Assembly: GCA_017472965.1 (NCBI GenBank) | Contig: JAFUNR010000036.1 | Span: 61,764-125,763, forward strand | Length of the DNA: 64,000 nt | Source: Oscillospiraceae bacterium | Lineage (GTDB): Bacteria; Bacillota; Clostridia; Oscillospirales; Ruminococcaceae | Direction of reading: 5' to 3' | Shown: piece by piece, positions 23,452 through 29,886 of the stretch | Layout: the number at the start of each line of letters is the position of its first letter | Numbering within the stretch: position 1 is the stretch's first letter | Translations under genes and position numbers: made by a program | The notes under the pieces: model-generated | What the model saw: only the letters and a program-made list of their open reading frames with translations | What the model was told of the DNA's origin: nothing | The model's database searches: none

Positions 23452-23970
23452 AGAATTTCCTCCGTTTTTCTGCTTGTTCGGGATGGCTTCGGGGATGCGG
23501 CCTGTGTAATATCGGCGAAAGCTGGCCTTCGCAGCGTACAGACGGCTTTTGACCGTGCCCTGCGGAATGTGCAGCTGCGCGGCGATCTCGGCCTGCGGCA
23601 GCTGCTTCCAGTAGTACAGATACAGGATCTGTTTTTCCTTGTCGCCAAGTAGTTCCAGTGTCTCGCTCACGGCGGTGCCGCTCCGCGGGCCGAGCCTTCC
23701 GGCACAAATCCGCTGCTCTGCGGCCTGCTCCAACGGCAGCTCCATGCGCTGCGCCTGCTGCCGGAACCAGTCGGCGCACTTGTTCTGTGCGATGCGCAGC
23801 ACCCATGCCTTGAAATGCTCCGGTTCGCGCAGCGTACCGAAGCTGCGGTAGGCGGTCAACCAGACCTCCTGCAGAACATCCTCCGCATCGGCCCGTACCG
23901 GCAGCTTCCAGCGTACAAAGCGCTCCACCGGGCCGCGGTGCAGCTCCATCAGCGCTTCAAAGGTTTCCAT
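22669..23970 (-). CDS. ECF sigma factor fused to a C-terminal domain of unknown function
   Basis: 433 aa from ATG 23970, which has GGAGGTGACGGG; the frame extends 42 bases further up without a better start. Residues 8-72 form sigma region 2 (DAEDVLQEVWLTAYRSF and FKAWVLRIAQNKCADWFRQ). Residues 103-154 form region 4 (LGDKEKQILYLYYWKQLPQAE, HIPQGTVKSRLYAAK). After a short linker a soluble domain of about 260 residues follows, with no membrane helix and several Cys and Trp; I do not recognise it. No anti-sigma gene is adjacent. The junction contains an in-frame ribosome site and ATG at 23451. An ECF-type promoter lies upstream, suggesting autoregulation. Confidence 0.85.
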   Translation of the reverse strand: METFEALMELHRGPVERFVRWKLPVRADAEDVLQEVWLTAYRSFGTLREPEHFKAWVLRIAQNKCADWFRQQAQRMELPLEQAAEQRICAGRLGPRSGTAVSETLELLGDKEKQILYLYYWKQLPQAEIAAQLHIPQGTVKSRLYAAKASFRRYYTGRIPEAIPNKQKNGGNSMSKLPDYLPAYTIEPDPRPPFAVRCEEVMGWFIVPKPGEKLTWAFYDQPDGRCTGHMELKVTGKAEVHGIEGVEIRALEYSRAKDPADSEEAIERLFIAQLTDTHTRYLAESHTENGVRKCFTFLDGDAFLKNWGFGEDNCGFETDLRAKGLILCDGNTLTAPAGEETLDVTGRYTVTLNGTAHDCICLTDVESYEESVVAQQYINAEGHTVLWRRFNRNDWHFSRYGKLWTELLPDSERITVNGETYVHWYDCVTDLFV

Positions 23971-24017
23971 CCCGTCACCTCCTTTTTCTGTGTTTTCAAG
24001 ACCGGTCTTCACCCATA

Positions 24018-24045
24018 TAGACGCAGAAAAACAGCAGAAGGTTCA
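24018..24045 (-). promoter_or_regulatory. ECF-type promoter upstream of the sigma factor
   Basis: On the minus strand TGAACC (24045-24040), 16-base spacer, CGTCTA (24023-24018). This is the -35/-10 pattern and spacing of ECF promoters (TGAAAC..CGTC), about 50 bases before the start codon. Confidence 0.6.
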
Positions 24046-24068
24046 TTTTTGAAGGAAAAAAGATGAAT

Positions 24069-24683
24069 TTATTTTGCCGACCTTCCCCGCGGCAGGGGCA
24101 GCTTCTGCACCAGCCCGATGATTTGGCCGGAGAGCACCACCGTCAGCAGCGACCAGCCCAACCGTACAGGCGGCAGATAGCTGACGGAAAGCCCCAGCAC
24201 CAGCAGGTCACTGACCAGATAGACCCACTGCAGCTCCAGCCTTGTCAGTCGGGCTAGGCCCATGGCCAGTGCATCGTCGCCGCTGGGGGCGCCGTCTGCC
24301 CGCACGCAGATGCCCACGCCGACACCGACAAATACCGCGCCCAGCACTGCGGCGGCAAACGGCTGCTGTGCCAGCTGCGGCCACAGCGGAGGAAACTGCT
24401 CGAAAACAGCGTAGAAAAGAGAGAATCCGCCGCCTGCGAACAGGGAATACAGGATAAAATCCCGCCCCAGCACCCGCCAGCCGAAAAGATAGCAGGCGGC
24501 ATTGAGTACCAGTCCGGAGACAGCGGGCGAGACGGAAAACCAGTGCTGCAGCAAAAGTGTCATACCAAGCACGCCGCCCTCGGTGATGGCGGCAAATGCG
24601 TGAATATGATACAGCCCGAAGGCAAGGATGGCACTGCCCAGCAGATTGGCGGATGCTTTTTTTATAGAAAAATTTCGTTTCAT
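24069..24683 (-). CDS. YitT/YczE-like integral membrane protein
   Basis: 204 aa from ATG 24683, preceded by GAGAGG; a longer frame lacks a ribosome site. The start RNFSIKKASANLLGSAILAFGLYHIHAFAAITEGGVLGMTLLL is typical of the YitT membrane domain. About five or six helices are predicted, and the C-terminal DUF2179 domain of full YitT proteins is missing. DGAPSGDDALAMGLARLTRL in the second half is also family-like. The gene sits upstream of the ECF sigma factor on the same strand. Function is unknown. Confidence 0.8.
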   Translation of the reverse strand: MKRNFSIKKASANLLGSAILAFGLYHIHAFAAITEGGVLGMTLLLQHWFSVSPAVSGLVLNAACYLFGWRVLGRDFILYSLFAGGGFSLFYAVFEQFPPLWPQLAQQPFAAAVLGAVFVGVGVGICVRADGAPSGDDALAMGLARLTRLELQWVYLVSDLLVLGLSVSYLPPVRLGWSLLTVVLSGQIIGLVQKLPLPRGRSAK

Positions 24684-24823
24684 ATAATACCTCTCAAAAT
24701 CTGTGCGGCGGCGGCTGAAACACTGCACAGATGCGCGGAAAAAATCCACCGGTGCAAAGCACACCGGTGGGAAAAAAGCGTTGGCTGTGGAGGCGGTCGG
24801 CAGGCGGTGTGCGCCGCGCCGCA

Positions 24824-26161
24824 TCACAGAACGACAGGGCAGCTTTCGATGCCGTAATACCGGAAGCATTCCACGGCATGGGCGTCGATCACCTCACCGC
24901 AGACTGCGATCGGCACGGCGGGCGGGCAGCCCACTGCCGCGGCGGCAAGCACGCGTCCGATGCAGTGCTCTGCGGGCAGGGTCTCTGCCGGAGAAAGCGC
25001 TGCCTGCCGCACGGACATGGCACGGATGCCGGGGCGGGGCAGGGGAGGCACTTCGCAAAGAGCGGGGCGCGGCGCGACGGAAAGCAGTGCTTCCTGCAGC
25101 CGCAGCAGCCCGTCCTCGCCCGTTTCCGGTGTCAGCATCAGCACCAGAAAATCCGGATCGGCAAATTCGCAGACGATATCCTGCCGCAAAAGCAGCTGTG
25201 CAAGCTCCTGTCCCCGGTAACCGAAGGGCTTGGTCTGCAGCGTCAGCTTCAGCGGCTCGTCACCGTAAAGCTGCCAGCCGGAAGCAGCGAGCTGCTGCTT
25301 CAGTGTTCCGGTCTGCTGCAGAAACCTGTCCAGCTTTTCGCGGTAACCGTCGGCAAGATAGCGGTTGGCGGCATCCAGCGACTGCAGGATCAGATAGGAG
25401 GGGCTGGTGGAGCCGAAGAGTGCCAGTGCATTTTTTGCCTGCTGCCGAAGCAGCGCGGGCGCGGCGGGATGAAGATGCAGATATGCCCCGCCGGTCAGCA
25501 CCGGCAGCGTCTTGTGAGCGGAATCGCAGCACAGGTCGGCGCCGAGGTCGATGGGGTGCAGCGATTGCGGCAGGAACCGCAGATATGCACCGTGGGCGTT
25601 ATCCACCAGCAGCAGCACGCCGTGAGCATGGCAAACTTTCGCCAGCGCGGCGATATCGGCAACATGGCCCAGATAATCCGGACTTGTCAGATAGACAGCG
25701 GCGGGCTTTGGCTGTGCGCTGCACAAAAAACGGTCCAGTGCGGCGGGTTCGATCCGGCAGGATAAATAGCTCTCATCCGTCTTGGGGTAAAGCCAGCATA
25801 TATCAAGGTCCAGCAGTGCCGCCGCACTCAGAAAGGTGCGGTGCGCATTGCGGCCGGCAGCCACCAGCGGGGGCCGGTCGTGCTGCTTTGCGTGCAGCAG
25901 TGCCAGATACAGCATGGCGCGGATGCACTGGGAAGATCCCTCTGTGGAATAAAATGTGGGACAGCCGAACAGCGTGCCGGCGTTTTGCTCGCTTTCACGG
26001 ATGATGCCGCCGGCCTCGTACAGGCTGTCGGCGCCGTCGATTTCGGTGATGTCCAGTGCTTCCATCCCCAGCAGCGGCGTGCCTTTGTGACCGGGCATAT
26101 GCAGCCGCAGGGCGCCGCTTTCGGCATACCGGCGGACAAAATCACAGATGGGGGTGTTCAT
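24824..26161 (-). CDS. Orn/Lys/Arg decarboxylase family PLP enzyme
   Basis: 445 aa, the short form of the family (YaaO/SpeA-like in Bacilli and Clostridia). The N-terminal MPGHKG at residues 22-27, the SSxQ-type GSSQCIRAML region and the PLP-lysine motif SAHKTLPVLTGGAYLH near 222 are all present, and LLLVDNAHGAYLRF carries the Asp that pairs with the pyridine nitrogen. It should decarboxylate lysine, arginine or ornithine to a polyamine precursor. Its ATG is one base past the stop of the SCIFF maturase, so the two are translationally coupled. No specificity can be assigned. Confidence 0.88.
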   Translation of the reverse strand: MNTPICDFVRRYAESGALRLHMPGHKGTPLLGMEALDITEIDGADSLYEAGGIIRESEQNAGTLFGCPTFYSTEGSSQCIRAMLYLALLHAKQHDRPPLVAAGRNAHRTFLSAAALLDLDICWLYPKTDESYLSCRIEPAALDRFLCSAQPKPAAVYLTSPDYLGHVADIAALAKVCHAHGVLLLVDNAHGAYLRFLPQSLHPIDLGADLCCDSAHKTLPVLTGGAYLHLHPAAPALLRQQAKNALALFGSTSPSYLILQSLDAANRYLADGYREKLDRFLQQTGTLKQQLAASGWQLYGDEPLKLTLQTKPFGYRGQELAQLLLRQDIVCEFADPDFLVLMLTPETGEDGLLRLQEALLSVAPRPALCEVPPLPRPGIRAMSVRQAALSPAETLPAEHCIGRVLAAAAVGCPPAVPIAVCGEVIDAHAVECFRYYGIESCPVVL

Positions 26162-26162
26162 G

Positions 26163-27542
26163 TCAGTCTCCCAGAGCGCGGGCGACTGCCACCATGATGG
26201 CGCATTCCATACGCTTGCGGAACAGCTTGCAGCCGTATTCGTATACACCGGTGACGGAGCCTGTCGCGTGGTAGGCGTTGGCCGCGCAGCCGCCGGAGCA
26301 GTACAGCCGTGCCCAGCAGTCACGGCATTCGGGATGCGCGTAGACATTGCAGGCGGCGAATTCATTCTGGATGGCGGTGTTGGTCACGCCCTCCCAGATG
26401 CTGCCCAGCCGGAACTTCTCATCGCCCACGAACTGATGGCAGGGGTACAGATCGCCCCAGGGGGTGACAGCCATGTATTCCGTGCCGCTGCCGCAGCCGG
26501 AGATACGCTTGTAAATGCACGGGCCGCCGGTCAGGTCGATCATATAATGGTAGAAGGTGAAGGGATTGTTCTCCTTGTCGCGCTGCAGCATCAGCTCGGC
26601 CAGCTTCTCGTACTGCTCCAGTACGATGGGCAGATCCTCGTCCGTCAGAGCAGAGGCATCGCCCGGAGCACTGACCACCGGCTCCATGCTCAGCTCGGAA
26701 AAGCCCAGATCCAGCATCTGCTGAATATCCTTGAGAAAGTCCGGATTGGCGTGGGTGAAGGTGCCGCGCATATAGTAATCTTTTCCGCCGCGTGCCTCGA
26801 CGAATTTCTGGAATTTGGGCACGATGGTATCCCAGCTGCCTTTGCCGGCATAGTCCACGCGGTAGCGGTCATGGATCTCCTTGCGCCCGTCCAGACTCAG
26901 CACCACATTGCTGCATTCCCGGTTGGCGAAATCGATGACGTCATCATCCACCAGAACGCCGTTGGTGGTCAGCGTAAAACGGAAATTTTTGCCGTGCTGC
27001 TTTTCCACGCTGCGGGCATAGGCCACAAGATCCTTTACCACCTGAAAGTTCATCAGCGGTTCACCACCGAAAAAGTCTACCTCCAGATTACGGCGGCTGC
27101 CGGAATTTTCAATAAGAAAATCCAGAGCCCGCTTGCCTACCTCGAAGCTCATCATGGCGCGTTCACCGTGATATTTGCCCTGACTGGCAAAGCAGTAGGC
27201 GCAGTTCAGGTTGCAGGTGTGGGCAATGTGCAGGCACAGCGCCTTGACAACGCCTGCTGTTTTCTGTTTCAGTGTGCCGGCTATCGGCTCAAAGGTGTCA
27301 GGAGCGAACAGCTTGCCGTCCTGCTTCAGCTGCGTCACCTGATCGTAGCATTCGGCGATATCAGCGGCAGAGATATCACTGCGCGCCGCATATTTTTCGG
27401 CCATGGCGGCAAGCACAGCCTCCCGCGGGCTGTCCTGATACATGGCGATGATATCATAGGCGACCTCGTCCACCGCGTGGACAGCGCCGGAACAGACATC
27501 CAGCACGATATTGTAGCCGCCAAGCTTGTACTGATGGATCAT
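26163..27542 (-). CDS. scfB: SCIFF peptide maturase, radical SAM/SPASM thioether enzyme
   Basis: 459 aa. The radical-SAM cluster motif CNLNCAYCF (Cys110, Cys114, Cys117) follows an N-terminal peptide-recognition region. GGEP occurs as FFGGEPLMNF. The SPASM part near the end has many Cys (GCGSGTEYMAV, LYPCHQF, CNVYAHPECRDCWARLYCSGGC) for two auxiliary Fe-S clusters. The family installs thioether bridges between Cys and Thr residues of the SCIFF peptide. The peptide gene lies directly upstream and is separated by a terminator hairpin. An AAAAGGAG site precedes the ATG. Confidence 0.95.
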   Translation of the reverse strand: MIHQYKLGGYNIVLDVCSGAVHAVDEVAYDIIAMYQDSPREAVLAAMAEKYAARSDISAADIAECYDQVTQLKQDGKLFAPDTFEPIAGTLKQKTAGVVKALCLHIAHTCNLNCAYCFASQGKYHGERAMMSFEVGKRALDFLIENSGSRRNLEVDFFGGEPLMNFQVVKDLVAYARSVEKQHGKNFRFTLTTNGVLVDDDVIDFANRECSNVVLSLDGRKEIHDRYRVDYAGKGSWDTIVPKFQKFVEARGGKDYYMRGTFTHANPDFLKDIQQMLDLGFSELSMEPVVSAPGDASALTDEDLPIVLEQYEKLAELMLQRDKENNPFTFYHYMIDLTGGPCIYKRISGCGSGTEYMAVTPWGDLYPCHQFVGDEKFRLGSIWEGVTNTAIQNEFAACNVYAHPECRDCWARLYCSGGCAANAYHATGSVTGVYEYGCKLFRKRMECAIMVAVARALGD

Positions 27543-27568
27543 GTTGTACTCCTTTTATGCGCACACAC

Positions 27569-27596
27569 AAAAATGCCGCCGAAAAACGGCGGCATT
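27569..27596 (-). terminator. Terminator between SCIFF peptide and maturase
   Basis: Perfect 9-bp stem ATGCCGCCG/CGGCGGCAT with an AAAAA loop and a TTTTTG exit on the minus strand. It would reduce maturase mRNA relative to the peptide mRNA. Confidence 0.8.
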
Positions 27597-27609
27597 TCGG
27601 TCGATGCAA

Positions 27610-27759
27610 TTACTTGCTTTCCTTGCTCTCGCACTTCTGGTTGGCGATGCCGCAGCTGGTCTTGCAGGCAGACTGGCAGGAAGTCTGGCACTCACCGCAG
27701 CCGCCGTTCTTGGCGCTCTCGCACAGGTTGCGGGTCTGGATGGTCTTGATATGTTCCAT
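27610..27759 (-). CDS. scfA: SCIFF ranthipeptide precursor
   Basis: 49 aa, too short for many gene callers. It begins MEHIKTIQTRNLC and has the SCIFF core C-x-x-C-QTS-C-QSA-C-KTS-C (Cys21, 24, 28, 32, 36), then NQKCESK (Cys43). That gives the six clustered Cys plus an extra Cys13 in the leader. Thr26/Ser27 and Thr34/Ser35 are possible bridge partners. The ATG at 27759 has a strong GGAGGA site. It is matured by the radical-SAM enzyme encoded next. The SCIFF family is nearly universal in Clostridia; its role is unknown. Confidence 0.95.
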   Translation of the reverse strand: MEHIKTIQTRNLCESAKNGGCGECQTSCQSACKTSCGIANQKCESKESK

Positions 27760-27792
27760 GTTATTATCCTCCAATAAAAAAGTCTTTGTTAC

Positions 27793-27821
27793 AGTTTAAC
27801 ACAGCGGATGATTTCTGTCAA
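27793..27821 (-). promoter_or_regulatory. Promoter of the SCIFF operon
   Basis: On the minus strand TTGACA (27821-27816), 17-base spacer, TAAACT (27798-27793). Confidence 0.75.
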
Positions 27822-27859
27822 TCCTGTTTTTTACCAAAGCGTACCGTCGAATGGGATGT

Positions 27860-29842
27860 TCAGATCTTTTCCAACAGCATGACGGCGGTGCTCCATGCGG
27901 GAATGAGCGGCAATGCAAAGCTTTTTCCGGTACCCAGCGCACGCAGGCTGCCATCCGGCATAAGCAAAGAGGCACTGTATTCGCCGTCGGTGCGCAGCAC
28001 TGCATCACAGGCATCGTCAAAATCGGTGTTGTAAACAAATACGCTGCGCTGAGCGCCGTCCGCGCTCTCCCATACAGAGCAGCCCATACGGCCGGTGCAG
28101 TCCACCTGAACGGGCAGCGTTTTGCCGCAAAGCCAGTCCATCACATTTTTGATCTGCTGCGTTTTGAACCGCCCCAGCACATCGGTGCACCACGGGCCGC
28201 GGGCGGCCACGGCGATCCGCCCGCCGTCCGCGTTTTCGTAAACGCCGGTGCCGATGATGCCGGCTTCGGCCTCCGCAGCATTCATGCTCAGCGAGAGCAC
28301 CTCACAGCCGTCCGCCTCAAGACAGGCCGAACCGTGTGCGTTCATGCCCCAGATGTTGTAGCGGTCGTAGCCCGCGCCCTCCGCGCCGTTGAGCGGATGT
28401 GCCGTAAAATGCTCGCTGATGCCTGCGCCGGAAAGCTTGGCTTCGTCAAAGGCTGCCTTTTTTACGCCGGTAAAGCCTGTGCCGAGCCGTGCATTGATCT
28501 CCACAGCGCCGGTGCCGTCGGCATATACACCTTTTTTCAGCCAGCCGCGCAGTTCTTCCTCCGGCATGGCACGTACGGTTTTGCTGCTCAGCAGCAGTAC
28601 GGCGGCGTTTTCCTTGCGGAAGGTGAAGGGGATGCCCATGTGGAAAAGCTCTGTCCACCACTGGCTGCCGGGGTCGTTCATACGGGAGATATTCTCCACG
28701 GGGTCGGCGTACTGCCACAGATCCTCACTGAAATAGGGATATACGCCGATCTGGCGTTTGCCTTCGATCATGCGGTACATCTGTGCCAGAAGCGGGTAGC
28801 TTTCGTGCATGGTGGCCACCAGCCGACCGGGCAGCAGCTGCTCGGGCAGATTGGGTTTGATGCCCTCATCCATGATACCCTGTGCACCGGCCATGCCGAT
28901 GTTCATCGCGGCCTCAAGCAGCGTGATGCGCATGGATTTTTCCCGTCGGGTGTAGGGAGAGGTGACCTCCTCCACCAGATTGACCACACCGTCGCCGGCG
29001 GCTTCCGTCATGGCGCAAAGCCGTGCGATGGAAATATTTTTGGCGACACCGCCCAGTGGATCGCGGTCGGTGTAAAAGCCGGAACCGTGCCGGAACCACA
29101 CCTCGCCGTTTCTGTTTTTGGATAGCTCCACGAAATCCCTGTAATGCGGGCATTCGTAGATGATCAGCTCGGGGTTGACCTGCATATAGCCGATGATGAT
29201 GCCGTCATCCACCGCGTGCACCGCACCGGCGATGATGCGCACCAGCTCCAGCATGGCGGCACGGTTGAATTCCTGCCACAGGGCACGGATCTTCCGGCCG
29301 TCTGCTTCATGATCCTGTGCGATGGCGGTATGCAGCGCATCGCGGTCAAAGGCCGTGCCGTATGCCGCATTGAATCGGGCGATGCAGTCCTCGCAGAAGC
29401 AGCCGTGATCCACCGGTGCATGGAAGAACAGCCGGAAATCGTCATCGATCCAGAAAACGCTGGGCTTCAGCACCGCATACCGGGTAACGGTAGCATGCAG
29501 ATAGCTTTTAAAAGCCTCCGAACGGGGGCAGGCGGATACCGTGCAGCCGGTGCCGTCGGCATCCACCATGGTGGGGAACGGCATTGCCTCGCAGCGGTGA
29601 TGGTCGGCGTGCCCGATGGTGGTGCTCAGGTTTACCTGCATATCCACGCCCATGGCCTGAAAATGCCGGAAGAAGGCGCAGTAGGTATCGTAATCGCAGA
29701 TGCGGGGATTATCTGTGTAAACATTATTGTAGGTCACCACCGCGGTGCCGCCGTGAAAAGCGTCGGGGTAATCCTTCATCGCCTGTTCGATGCGGTCGGC
29801 TTCGATACAGAAAATGCGCTGAATGCATTTGAATTCTTTCAT
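27860..29842 (-). CDS. Putative TIM-barrel glycoside hydrolase, family not recognised
   Basis: 660 aa, no signal peptide. The first 350 residues look like a beta/alpha barrel: FWIDDDFRLFFH near 130 followed by HGCFCEDCIARFNAAYG (the C-F-C-x-x-C motif seen in GH42-related and other uncharacterised glycosidases). A later domain contains VYPYFSEDLWQYADPVE and a Rossmann-like part with VLLLSSKTVRAMPEEELRGWL (trimerisation/glutaminase-like, as in GH42 beta-galactosidases). A C-terminal beta domain ends in ALPLIPAWSTAVMLLEK. Catalytic Glu/Asp could be in VEEVTSPY and WIDDD. It follows the 882-aa hydrolase by 44 bases and was probably acquired with it as one operon. Confidence 0.65.
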   Translation of the reverse strand: MKEFKCIQRIFCIEADRIEQAMKDYPDAFHGGTAVVTYNNVYTDNPRICDYDTYCAFFRHFQAMGVDMQVNLSTTIGHADHHRCEAMPFPTMVDADGTGCTVSACPRSEAFKSYLHATVTRYAVLKPSVFWIDDDFRLFFHAPVDHGCFCEDCIARFNAAYGTAFDRDALHTAIAQDHEADGRKIRALWQEFNRAAMLELVRIIAGAVHAVDDGIIIGYMQVNPELIIYECPHYRDFVELSKNRNGEVWFRHGSGFYTDRDPLGGVAKNISIARLCAMTEAAGDGVVNLVEEVTSPYTRREKSMRITLLEAAMNIGMAGAQGIMDEGIKPNLPEQLLPGRLVATMHESYPLLAQMYRMIEGKRQIGVYPYFSEDLWQYADPVENISRMNDPGSQWWTELFHMGIPFTFRKENAAVLLLSSKTVRAMPEEELRGWLKKGVYADGTGAVEINARLGTGFTGVKKAAFDEAKLSGAGISEHFTAHPLNGAEGAGYDRYNIWGMNAHGSACLEADGCEVLSLSMNAAEAEAGIIGTGVYENADGGRIAVAARGPWCTDVLGRFKTQQIKNVMDWLCGKTLPVQVDCTGRMGCSVWESADGAQRSVFVYNTDFDDACDAVLRTDGEYSASLLMPDGSLRALGTGKSFALPLIPAWSTAVMLLEKI

Positions 29843-29886
29843 GAAAAACTCTCCTTGTCAGGCTGGTAAAAAGCGGTGGAAAACAC

